DNA from: Trifolium pratense
Lineage: Eukaryota; Streptophyta; Magnoliopsida; Fabales; Fabaceae
Direction: 5' to 3'
NCBI RefSeq assembly: GCF_020283565.1
Contig: NC_060059.1
Location: 17,230,933-17,294,932 of the forward strand
Length of the DNA: 64,000 bases
The position numbers were made by a program, and so were the translations under genes. This document shows, in pieces, positions 52,701 through 62,592 of this stretch. Numbering within the stretch: position 1 is the first letter of the stretch; every line of letters begins with the position of its first letter. Under the pieces are notes generated by a model. It did not search any database and was not told where the DNA came from. It saw only the letters and a list, made by a program, of their open reading frames with translations.

Positions 52701-54190
52701 GTAAACCTCAACGCACAAGATCATAGTTTCAGAGAAGTTCTTACAGCTGGACAACCATACGCTATCAGATCACTATCTTCTGTGATCACTGCTGCAATGC
52801 CGCCCTTTTCAGTTTCAAGGTTGGACAAGTATGCTAGCTGAGCATCTGCTTCATATGGAGCTACAACAAACTCAATGTTCTCGGATTTCAAAGTCTGCAA
52901 CACAACAGCATGTACAATTTATTCTAGAGTATATATTACTTAAAGATTGTTAGTATTTCTCAAAATTATATGTTTACAGCATAGCATACCTGAATTAGTT
53001 TATGTGCCATAACAGGAGTAATATTCACTGCTCTCTGCACACAAAAGTATGGAAAATGCTTCAATATACTTTGCTTCATAGGCATAAGCACCATCATATA
53101 AGATAAAAAGTACAATAAACTTTTGTCATCTTACCTCCTGGATAAACACTTGTAAGACTGTTTAGGAGAGCTTATGGAAACCATTTTCAACTTATTTTCA
53201 TAAGCTCTTCAAGATAGCTCATTAAGACAGCTTATATGAAAACAATTGGACTTTGTTTTATCTTTTGTTATAGGAATAACTTATACAGAAGCACTTGTAT
53301 AATAAGCGCTTATGTTATAAGTGTTTAATTAAACTGTTTATCCAAACATGGCCAAAGAAATTATAGAAATTGGCATCATTATACATTTCTTTCTATTGAC
53401 TAGTCATAACTATTCTAATAAAGCCTAAGATTCATCTAATTTGGATGGCATGCAATGCAATAACATTCTTGGAGCATTAATCAGCATAAGCAAAAACTGA
53501 AAAAATACTTCTAACCTGAAAGAGCTCAGAAGCAGCATTAACATTCCCTTCTTTGAGCTTATTCATCGCCAACTCACGATAAGTATATCTTTTTCTAAAA
53601 CAACCAAATCAAACAAACATCATAAATTGAAAATTTTGATTCAAAGCCAAAAATCTTGAAAAGAAAAATAAAAACATACTTGTTCCTCTCTTTCTCAGTT
53701 GCTGCTTTGCAAGGAACATTGCCACCATCAAAAACAACAACAGGTGTCACTTTATAGTACCGAAGCAAATTCACTCTATGCATAAAGTATTCAATATACC
53801 GCAATTTCCTTTCACTATCAGAATCAAGACAAAGCTCCATACTACATGAATAAGCTAAAAAATAAATAAAATGTCAAATAAAATAAAATAACTCTTGAAA
53901 TTGAAATAACAACATAATTAGTGGATTTCAAAACTTGTACAAAATCAAATTTTTACTCACCCCCTTTATGAAGCCATGAATATGCATCAATACCCACCTG
54001 CATATTTTGCGAAATGAATGAGAATGAGCTATGAAAATGAAAAATGGAACACAACCCAGATAAAATTTGGAAGTAAAAATGAAAACTTTGAATGAATTTA
54101 GTTGATTCTTACCCGTTTGCCAGCGTAGTTCTTGATGTGAATGGGTTCAACATAAGGTTTCATGAATCTGAGAAGATCTTTGATACCCAT
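49713..54190 (-). CDS. EXO1: EXO1-type 5'-3' exonuclease (XPG/Rad2 family), 12 exons
   Basis: A nuclear 5'-3' exonuclease and flap nuclease of mismatch repair and double-strand-break end resection. Minus-strand exons: 54113-54190, 53961-53997, 53680-53854, 53516-53594, 52990-53034, 52745-52894, 52506-52620, 52250-52350, 51856-51953, 51667-51759, 50915-51132, 49713-50281. They total 1758 nt and encode 585 aa. [12 protein letters not shown] and [12 protein letters not shown] (D30) form the XPG-N part, then VVVFDGG (D81), [10 protein letters not shown] (E153, D155), [11 protein letters not shown] (D178, D180), and [20 protein letters not shown] (D235 plus the helix-hairpin region). The Ser/Lys-rich C-terminus ends TILNFFSRV. 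Intron 11 appears to use a GC donor (ACAG then GCAAGT); other introns are GT-AG. Length resembles the shorter of the two Arabidopsis EXO1 homologues. Confidence 0.93.
50337..50665. mobile_element. Palindromic MITE in EXO1 intron 11
   Basis: CTTTGAAATTGCAGGGTTGT at the left is inverse to CAGTCCTACAATTTCAAGG at the right, with AACCTAGTCC and GGGACTAG arms further in. It fills half of the intron, downstream of the GC donor. Confidence 0.6.
51215..51490. mobile_element. CATAAGC-rich MITE in EXO1 intron 10
   Basis: Contains AAACACTTGTGAGACTATTT, repeated AGCTTATGGAAA, CATAAGCT and TAAGCACTATAAGCGCTTAG. It is the same family as the MDH intron 1 and EXO1 intron 4 copies. Confidence 0.55.
53130..53355. 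mobile_element. CATAAGC-rich MITE in EXO1 intron 4
   Basis: GATAAACACTTGTAAGACTG at the left and AAACTGTTTATCCAAACATG at the right form the ends, with CTTATGGAAAC, CATAAGCTC and AATAAGCGCTTATG inside. It is the second copy of the family in this gene. Confidence 0.55.
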
Positions 54191-54279
54191 TTGCAATGTT
54201 CGTAGGTTTTTGTTTCTGGGTTTTTAATTTTTAACTTTTATTCGATTTTTTTTTTTATATTATTATAGAGACAGAAAAT

Positions 54280-54288
54280 GGCGGGAAA
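54280..54288 (-). promoter_or_regulatory. Consensus E2F site upstream of EXO1
   Basis: TTTCCCGCC on the minus strand lies about 90 nt upstream of the EXO1 ATG. TTTCGCCA follows upstream at about 54298-54305 as a weaker second match. E2F sites are typical of S-phase replication and repair genes, so cell-cycle control is likely though inferred. Confidence 0.6.
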
Positions 54289-54438
54289 AGCGGTAATGGC
54301 GAAATAAAACGAGGTAATGAGGAAACTGTTTCGAGATTTTGGGTATTTCATTAAAAATGTCAGTGAGTTAATTTGAAATTTTAATACTGTAGTATGTTTG
54401 GAAGAGATAATTATAATGGTTAAATAAGTTTTTGATAT

Positions 54439-54601
54439 AGCAAACGTTAGTTGGTTTAGTGATGATCGACACTGAACTTGGTAGGGAGGACCACGGTTCG
54501 ATCTCCGCAACTACGATCAGAAGGGGGCTGGAACCATTTGATGCCAGAAGGCCCAGAAGTGTCTCCCAAACCAAATTAAACTGGTAGCGAAAGCAAAAAA
54601 A
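54439..54601 (+). mobile_element. SINE with 17-bp target duplication
   Basis: A tRNA-like head (TTGGTTTAGTGATGATCGAC as A-box region, CCACGGTTCGATCTCC as B-box) continues to AAACTGGTAGCGAAAGC and an A-tail. AAATAAGTTTTTGATAT repeats exactly on both sides (54422-54438, 54602-54618). It lies about 230 bp upstream of the EXO1 start. Confidence 0.85.
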
Positions 54602-54619
54602 AAATAAGTTTTTGATATT

Positions 54620-55890
54620 ATAAATATTCTAAATTTCGTTTTTAGTTAATATAAAAAATTTCAACAAGTTTCGGTCTCTAAATATTTTATGTTATTGTTG
54701 ACAATGTTTATTAACACTAAGAAATAGTATTTTTGCATTTTTGCACTACAACGGAATAAATCTGACGGACAATCTTAACTTTGATTAGATCTTTTGTGGG
54801 GTCTCAGTTAACAGGTTTGTGATTGTTTCGAATTGAAGGTTAATCGCGTGTTTGAGTAATTATAATCTAGGCGCGTATGAACTTTAAATTAAATAACAAA
54901 AACGATAAATTGTTGAAATGATAAATTGAGTTAATACAGCATGTGTTAAGAAGTGTATCATTGCGCGTTTTATGTGTTAGCGTGCAAATATTTTTCTATT
55001 TTTAGGTGGTAGTGGATCCATGCACGTGTGCTACGTGTAGTGGTAACTACTCTTCGATAATTGATGAAAACTGTTCGTTCTTGTCTTTGCTGTTTGAATT
55101 TTGAATCTTGCCGGAACACTTCTTTTTGGCGCGTTTGTCCTCGTCATCTTCGAACTTCATTTTGACAGTTTTATTCTTTTAAAAGTTCCAAATTGTTTGA
55201 TTCTGTATCAGTCGACTAACTTTTTTAGCTTTCTTCAATAAAAACTCCATTGTTTTTTTTCCTTTGGTTCAAACAAATGGCTTCCCTTCATTCTTCTTCG
55301 TCTAAGAACAAGTCCCTCGTTGTTGAAAATTCTGATGAGGAAGAGTTTGTTCGAGCTCTTTGGCAATCTTAAGTATTGATTCCTTTCACCTTGAGATCTT
55401 TTTCTCATACTTTCTTAGGATCTTTTTACGTTTAAGCAAAACATGAAACCTGTAAAGTTGTTTTTTCCTCGTCATCCTGCATATCTATTGTTGGCTTTCC
55501 ATCGTCCAATAGAGACTTCCTTTCTTAGCGTTGTTTCTCGCCAATCTAGGGTTTTGCTTTCAAAATCTGGTCAAGGCCAGCCTATTTCTTTAAAAAGAGT
55601 AGGCCAAAACTTTTTTATAAGTCTATTTAACTAAAAATGTCAAGCTTCAAGCCATTAAAAAAATCTTTTAGATCTACTTAATTAAGTAAATGTGAATAAT
55701 ATTTTTACACCTACTATTATCATATATTAAAATTTGTAATATGATTAAATTATAAATCTATTAACTTTTTCAATTGTTTAAGTTTATTAATCTACATTAA
55801 TTTTTCACATATATAAATGTATTATTATAAACTAAAATTGAAATATGATATCATATATATTCTTCTTGTCATATATATATATATATATAT
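54620..55890. other. Retroelement-like stretch without an intact gene
   Basis: 54720-55010 repeats the 18590-18900 sequence (ACGGACAATCTTAACTTTG, TCTTTTGTGGGGTCTCAGTT). 55277-55370 could encode MASLHSSSSKNKSLVVENSD, which ends at a stop soon after. I suspect the start of a retroelement gag-like or captured frame, but cannot identify it. The rest is AT-rich. Confidence 0.4.
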
Positions 55891-55893
55891 ATA

Positions 55894-56290
55894 GGGGAGG
55901 GATCAAATTACACCGGTGTAACATTTGAGTAATGTTACACTTCTCAATAACGCTTTAACGAATACAAATTTTATAAAATCCACCGTTGGATTGAAAGTTT
56001 ATATCGTATAGATCATCCATGTTAAATTTTACAAAATTCTAAAATCGTTTGATATGTTATTGACACCGATCAAGATTAATGGTTTATGCGTTTTTATTGA
56101 ATACCGTTAATCTTGATTCATCACAATAGCATATCAAACGATTTTAGATTTTTATAAAACTTAACATAAATGATCTATACGATATAAACTTTGAATCCAA
56201 CGGTGAATTTTGTAAAATTTGTATTTGTTAAAGCGTTGTTGAGCGGTGTAACATTACTCAAATGTTACACCGGTGTAATTTGATCCCTCC

Positions 56291-56292
<2 letters not shown>
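55894..56292. mobile_element. Palindromic MITE (ACACCGGTGTAA family) in (TA)n
   Basis: GGGGAGGGATCAAATTACAC at the left is mirrored by GTGTAATTTGATCCCTCCCC at the right, with ACATTTGAGTAATGTTACAC arms and the shared core TTGGATTGAAAGTTTATATC. It is embedded between TA microsatellites. Confidence 0.8.
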
Positions 56293-56371
<79 letters not shown>

Positions 56372-56473
56372 AAAATTTGTATTTGTTAAAGCGTTGTTGA
56401 GCGGTGTAACATTACTCAAATGTTACACCGGTGTAATTTGATCCCTCCCTATATATATATATATATATATATA
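56293..56473. repeat. (TA)n arrays with a duplicated MITE tail
   Basis: 56293-56369 is a pure TA array. 56370-56452 repeats the last 83 bp of the preceding MITE (56209-56291), apparently without change apart from the final base. 56453-56473 is again TA. Confidence 0.8.
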
Positions 56474-57302
56474 GAGGAGAGTTATATTGACTCCAAGAGT
56501 AACTTAAAAGAGTTACTCCACATCCTAACCCTTTATTTTGTTTTAATCTAATGGACCAATATTAATCATCATTAATAATTATGTGACCTCATGTTTCTTA
56601 ACTATTCTCACAATATTTATGGATTCCATTTTATTTATTTCAATTTATGGTTTCCATTTATTACTTTATGTATATTCATTTTTTCCTAAAATATTAATGC
56701 AAGAATCCAAAATTAATTATTGGTAAAAACAAAAATAGAAAGAAATGGTGTTGTTTTTTCCCACATTTTTTTCTTCTTATTTTTTTTTTATAAATCGGAT
56801 ATTTTCCTCTTCCAATTTACTTTGATCTTGATCTCTTGCATAAAAAAAAAAATTACTTTGATCTTACACCAGGACGTATGGCAATCATGAATTTCTTTTG
56901 GTTTTTTTGGTTGATAAATAAGAAGAAATGGTGAATGATTTTATGATAATCAATGGAAAAGAAAATAATGATTTATTTTTTTCGAAAAAAAAAAGACTTT
57001 TTTTTTGGTTTATGATGACCGTGGATCGAACCCAGGACCTATAACGTACTACCCAAATACATCATCAATAGACCAAACCTAGTGACTTTAAAAATTAAAT
57101 AAATAATACTTTTGATAGAATAAAAGGAAATGTAAATATAGAGTAATTAAAGGAATCCATAAATATTGTGAGAATAGTTAAGAAACATGAGGTCACATGA
57201 TTAGTAATGATGATTAATATTGGTCCATTAGATTAAAACAAAATAAATGGTTAGGATGTGGAGTAACTCAAAAGAGTTACTCTTGGAGTCAATATAACCC
57301 TC

Positions 57303-57305
<3 letters not shown>
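56474..57305. mobile_element. TIR element with GAGTTACTC ends, 832 bp
   Basis: GAGGAGAGTTATATTGACTC is mirrored by GAGTCAATATAACCCTCCTC. The inverted arms extend about 170 bp, through AAGAGTTACTCCACATCCTA and TAACTATTCTCACAATATTT. The interior includes a SINE-like piece (57000-57080). Related to 13699-14413 and 59113-59895. Confidence 0.75.
57000..57080 (-). repeat. tRNA-derived SINE nested in the TIR element
   Basis: On the minus strand TTTGGTCTATTGATGATG is an A-box-like start and CCTGGGTTCGATCCACGG a strong B-box, followed by an A-tail (seen as the T-run at 56998). Too imperfect for a tRNA gene. Confidence 0.5.
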
Positions 57306-57355
<50 letters not shown>

Positions 57356-57357
<2 letters not shown>

Positions 57358-59071
57358 GGGCTGCTAATTTAGACCCAGTTGGGTCTAAATTAGCAAGGTG
57401 CACCTTTTGAGTTGGACAAAAATACCCTTTCTTTTTTTTTTAAAAAAAAAAAAACATATTGGCGCTGATCCAGTGTCGCGCGCCTACCGCAGGACCACCG
57501 TTACAGACCGTTGATTTCCATCAGACGGCCAAGATATGATCTCATCATGGCTGTCGGATCAATCATACAGTCCAGATCATCCATCTCCATGATAAGCCAG
57601 CGCGTGCACCACACTAGATCTGCGCCTGGAGAGAGAAAATTTCATTTTAAAAAAGCAGGACACGTGTCAACTGCTGGGTGGTTGGCGTGTTTTTTTTTTC
57701 ATTTAATACTTTAAACTCAATTATTTCGTTGTAAATTAATTTTTTATTTTTTTATTTTTATACCAAAATTCATAATTTTTTTTTGTCTACAAATAGAGAC
57801 TTGGTTCGTTTGATTTGGACACAAAAAAAAAACTCAATTTTTCACTACCTTTAATTATCTTTATATAATACTGTGAAACCATTTAGCTGGTAGAATGGTT
57901 TCACAGTATAACTCTCTGAAACCATTTTACTGGTAGAATGGTTTCAGTGAGTAATTTCTTAATTGTTTGCTTCTGAAACCATTCTGAAACCATTTAGCTG
58001 GTACAATGGTTTCAGAGCGTTGTACTTTGAAATTGAAACTATTTCACTGATAGAATGGTTTCAGGGGAGTTGATTTTTAATTGTTTGCTTCTGAAACCAT
58101 TTTACTGCTAGAATGGTTTCACAGTATAACTCTCTGAAACCATTCTTCCAGCTAAATGGTTTCAGAAGCAAACAATAGTTTTTAATTACCGTTTTATCTC
58201 ATTTAATTAACGAAAAATAGTTTCAGGTCTCAAAAAATTTCATAAAATATACCAAAAGTTCCAGAATATTATCTAATATTTTATTAGAAACAAATAAAAA
58301 AACAATTGGTTTCAGAGTACAAATCTATGAAATTATTATTATTATTTGTTAAATGGTTTTAAATAATCAGCGGAATTTGTGAAAATAATTTCATGACTTG
58401 AACTAGGGAGAGTGAGGTACACAAGAGGGTTCTAAATAATTCATAGTACTTTACATAAAATTTTGGAAATTTTTTATGGAATTATAATATTTTTAATTAC
58501 CTTTTTACTCATTTAATTAACTAAAAATAGTTTCGGGTCTCCAAAAATTTCATACAATATACCAAAATTTCCAGAATATTATCTACTATTTTATTATGAA
58601 AAAATAAAAAAAAAAATAGAGCCTCCCTGGTGCCGCACGCGCCCCCACGCGCCGCCGGTGAGAGTGGGCGTGGGCGACGCGCACTGTTCATCGTCCCTCC
58701 CACCCGTTTTATGCAGAAACGGGTCGTGCGACCCGGTTTTTGACCCGGTTCGATCTCCCTCAATACTCAACGAAACTCGACGTTCCTTATATGGATTTTG
58801 ATCGTTTTTCAATTTTACAAAGGTTTCCGGTATTAGTTTTTGAAATCGGCGTTCGATTCGCACGTAAAATGAGGTCGAAATTTGGAAGAAATTTAAAAAA
58901 TGTAATAGTTGTTCTATTGTTTCAAAAAAAAAAAAGGGTATTTTTATGATGCAAATTACATACATGCCCCAGTTGCTCTATTGTTTCAAAAAAAAAAAAA
59001 TGGGTATTTTTGTCCAGCTCAAAAGGTGCACCTTGCTAACTTAGACCTAACTAGGGTCTAAGTTAGAAAAC

Positions 59072-59074
<3 letters not shown>
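57356..59074. mobile_element. TIR element with GAAACCATT hairpin array, copy 1 (1.72 kb)
   Basis: GGGGGCTGCTAATTTAGACC opens it, and GGTCTAAGTTAGAAAACCCC closes it in inverse. The arms include AGCAAGGTGCACCTTTTGAG. Inside are a GC-rich gene-like stretch (57460-57660), a hairpin array (57871-58165) and a second GC-rich stretch (58615-58900). Open frames in the latter are kept in both copies, but I recognise no protein. Flanked by TA arrays. Confidence 0.8.
57871..58165. repeat. Array of GAAACCATT...AATGGTTTC hairpins, 6 units
   Basis: Units such as GTGAAACCATTTAGCTGGTA followed by GAATGGTTTCAC form 9-11 bp stems with loops of about 10 nt. Starts are at about 57875, 57918, 57985, 58035 (worn), 58093 and 58135. 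Spacers include CAGTATAACTCT and TTAATTGTTTGCTTCT, themselves repeated. Confidence 0.8.
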
Positions 59075-59112
<38 letters not shown>

Positions 59113-59115
<3 letters not shown>

Positions 59116-59895
59116 AGGGTTATATTGACTCCAAGAGTAAGTTATAAAAGCTACTCTAAATCATGACCTTTGTTTTTAATTTCAATTAATGGCTAAGATT
59201 GATTTATAATAATTAATTGGGTGAGACTTATATTTTTATCACACTGAAAAATGAACATTATCAAAACATTCTTCAAATTGAAGAGAATGAATTAATTATA
59301 ATCATTAATTGTCAAAACAATATCCTCCCTTGCTTTTTTTTTCCACTTCTAACATAGAATCTCTTCAAAAACATTGACATCCATTACTAAAAACCTGTTT
59401 GTTTCTTCAACAAAATCATTACAAATCAAATTATTAAATTAACCTATTGTTCAAATTTATAAAAAAAGAAAACAAAAAATATTGAACTAATAACAAGAAA
59501 AGAAAAGTACGAGCAAAGAGAATATTGTAACAAAAAAAGCATACACCACAAAAAAAAATGGTACACTTGTAAAATTGAAAAGAAAAGAAGTATACCGTAA
59601 AACATTGTATGAAAAGAAGCAGGATTGTCAAACGATTAGTGTTACACCATTTCAGAGTGTGTGGAATCCTTGTTTTCCCATGTGATAAAAAAATAAGTCT
59701 CAATTGATTATTATAATTGATTCATTCTCTTCTATTTAAGGTATGTTTTGATAATTTTCCAATACAATAAAAAAATAAGTCTCACTTTGTGCTTTATGAT
59801 CAATCAATCTTAGCCATTAATTGAAATTAAAATCAAAGACCATGATTTGGAGTAGCTTTTATAACTTACTTTTGGAGTCAATATAACCCTCCTCT
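59113..59895. mobile_element. TIR element, related to 56474-57305
   Basis: GGAGGGTTATATTGACTCCA is mirrored by TTGGAGTCAATATAACCCTC. The arms continue through TAAAAGCTACTCTAAATCAT and AATTAATGGCTAAGATTGAT. No transposase. Flanked by TA arrays, with a (TC)n run at the right. Confidence 0.75.
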
Positions 59896-59904
59896 CTCTC
59901 TCTC

Positions 59905-59974
<70 letters not shown>
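59892..59974. repeat. (TC)n(TA)n compound microsatellite
   Basis: A TC run followed by a TA run. Translating it gives the meaningless ER/YI repeat frame at 59810-60073. Confidence 0.85.
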
Positions 59975-59977
<3 letters not shown>

Positions 59978-61984
59978 GGCTGCTAATTTAGACCCAGTTG
60001 GGTCTAAATTAGCAAGGTGCACCTTTTGAGTTGGACAAAAATACCCTTTCTTTTTATAAAAAAAAAAAAACATATTGGCGCTGATCCAGTGTCGCGCGCC
60101 TACCGCAGGACCACCGTTACAGACCGTTGATTTCCATCAAACGGCCAAGAGATGATCTCATCATGGCTGTCGGATCAATCAGACAGTCTAGATCATCCAG
60201 CTCCATGATAAGCCAGCGCGTGCACCACACTAGATCTGCGCCTGGAGAGAGAAAATTTTATTTTAAAAAAAACAGGACACGTGTCAACTGCTGGGTGGTT
60301 GGCGTGTTTTTTTTTCATTTAATACTTTAAACTCAATTATTTCGTTGTAAATTAATTTTTTATTTTTTTATTTTTATACCAAAATTCATAATTTTTTTTT
60401 GTCTACAAATAGAGACTTGGTTCGTTTGATTTGTACACAAAAAAAAAACTCAATTTTTCACTACCTTTAATTATCTTTATATAATACTGTGAAACCATTT
60501 AGCTGGTAGAATGGTTTCACAGTATAACTCTCTGAAACCATTTTACTGGTAGAATGGTTTCAGTGAGTAATTTCTTAATTGTTTGCTTCTGAAACCATTC
60601 TGAAACCATTTAGCTGGTACAATGGTTTCAGAGCGTTGTACTTTGAAACCATTTCACTGATAGAATGGTTTCAGGGGAGTTGATTCTTAATTGTTTGCTT
60701 CTGAAACCATTTTACTGCTAGAATGGTTTCACACTATAACTCTCTGAAACCATTCTTCCAGCTAAATGGTTTCATAGTAATATATAAACATAATTTTTCA
60801 CTTCCTTAATCTCGTTATTTATATGTTCTATTGCATTTTAAATTATGTGTATCGTACTAAGTACGTTACTTGTGTGTTGTAATTTAACACGCACCACTCA
60901 ATCAACTCACTGAAACCATTATACCAGCAAAATGGTTTCAGAATATAACTCTCTGAAACCATTCTACCGGCTAAATGGTTTCATAAGCAAATAACTAAGA
61001 ATCAACTCAATGAAACCATTCTACCAGTAAAATGGTTTCAAAGTACAACTCTCTGAAACCATAGTACCAGCTAAATGGTTTCAGAAGCAAACAATAGTTT
61101 TTAATTACCGTTTTATCTCATTTAATTAACGAAAAATAGTTTCAGGTCTCCAAAAATTTCATAAAATATACCAAAAGTTCCAGAATATTATCTAATATTT
61201 TATTAGAAACAAATAAAAAAACAATTGGTTTCAGAGTACAAATCTATGAAATTATTATTATTATTTGTTAAATGGTTTTAAATAATCAGCGGAATTTGTG
61301 AAAATAATTTCATGACTTGAACTAGGGAGAGTGAGGTACACAAGAGGGTTCTAAATAATTCATAGTACTTTACATAAAATTTTGGAAATTTTTTATGGAA
61401 TTATAATATTTTTAATTACCTTTTTAATCATTTAATTAACTAAAAATAGTTTCAGCTCTCCAAAAATTTCATACAATATACCAAAATTTCCAGAATATTA
61501 TCTACTATTTTATTATGAAAAAATAAAAAAAATAGAGCCTCCCTGAGGCCGCACGCGCTCCCACGCGCCTTCGGTGAGAGTGGGCGTGGGCGACGCGCAC
61601 TGTTCATCGTCCCCCCCACCCGTTTTATGCAGAAACGGGTCACGCGACCCGTTTTTTGACCCGGTTCGATCTCCCTCAATACTCAACGAAACTCGACGTT
61701 CCTTATATGGATTTTGATCGTTTTTCAATTTTACAAAGGTTTCCGGTATTAGTTTTTGAAATCGGCGTTCGATTCGCACGTAAAATGAGGTCAAAATTTG
61801 GAAGAAATTTAAAAAATGTAATAGTTGTTGTTGTTGCATGGGGGGCGCGCTATTTTATGATGCAAATTACATACATGCCCCAGTTGCTCTATTGTTTCAA
61901 AAAAAAAAAATGGGTATTTTTGTCCAACTCAAAAGGTGCACCTTGCTAACTTAGACCTAACTAGGGTCTAAGTTAGAAAACCCC
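59975..61984. mobile_element. TIR element with GAAACCATT hairpin array, copy 2 (2.01 kb)
   Basis: Same ends and nearly the same sequence as copy 1 at 57356-59074, but with about 309 bp more between two CCAGCTAAATGGTTTCA repeats (60758-60774, 61067-61083). The hairpin array here spans 60487-61086 and has about ten units. Divergence from copy 1 is low by eye, so the two are recent relatives. Confidence 0.8.
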
Positions 61985-62092
61985 ATATATATATATATAT
62001 ATATATTCAAATTCTCTAAAAAAATATGTTAAATATCTAAAGGAAGTTTAATATCATTGGTTTATTAGTTCATTAGTATATTTAAAAATAAG

Positions 62093-62378
62093 GCTTAATT
62101 AGTAAAATGGTCCCTTAAAGATATTTTTGGTTTCAGATTGGTCCCTTAAAGAAAAAAAGGTCCAAATAGGTCCCTTAAAGAAAAAAAAGTCTGAATAGGT
62201 CCCTTAAAGACATTTCCGTTAATCAGTTTGGAATAGGACCAAACTGATTAACGGAGATGTCTTTAAGGGACCTATTCGGACTTTTTTTTCTTTAAGGGAC
62301 CTATTTGGACCTTTTTTCTTTAAGGGACCAATCTGAAACCAAAAATATCTTTAAGGGACCATTTTACTAATTAAGTCT
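62093..62378. mobile_element. Fully palindromic MITE (GGTCCCTTAAAG)
   Basis: AGGCTTAATTAGTAAAATGG is mirrored by CCATTTTACTAATTAAGTCT. Four GGTCCCTTAAAG repeats in each arm pair with their inverses, making one hairpin of about 140 bp per arm around GGAATAGGACC. AAAAATA flanks both sides, a possible 7-bp duplication. Start may be 62091. Confidence 0.75.
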
Positions 62379-62592
62379 AAAAATAAAATATAATTATTTA
62401 TTTAAATATGTTAATGTGAAATAGACTTTCAAACAAACTAATAGACTATAATAGACTATGTTTGTCACACATTCAAAAAGTAAGACTCGGGCTTAAAAAA
62501 TAAGCATATGACACTGACAGGCCACAAACTCATATCTTCAAAATTTTGACAGACCAGATTCAGACTTGACAAAGTCGTTCGCCCTAACCTAT

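Noticed and set aside
58594..58965. 123-aa minus-strand frame conserved in both copies of the hairpin-array element
   Set aside because: The conservation is explained by recent duplication of the whole element. Frames are open on both strands and neither resembles a known protein; kept only as part of the element.
59810..60073. Open frame rich in ER and YI repeats
   Set aside because: It is a translation of the (TC)n(TA)n microsatellite.
57871..61086. CRISPR-like array of regular palindromic repeats
   Set aside because: Hairpin units are short, the spacers are themselves repeated, the spacing varies, and the context is a plant TIR element between TA microsatellites. There are no cas genes.
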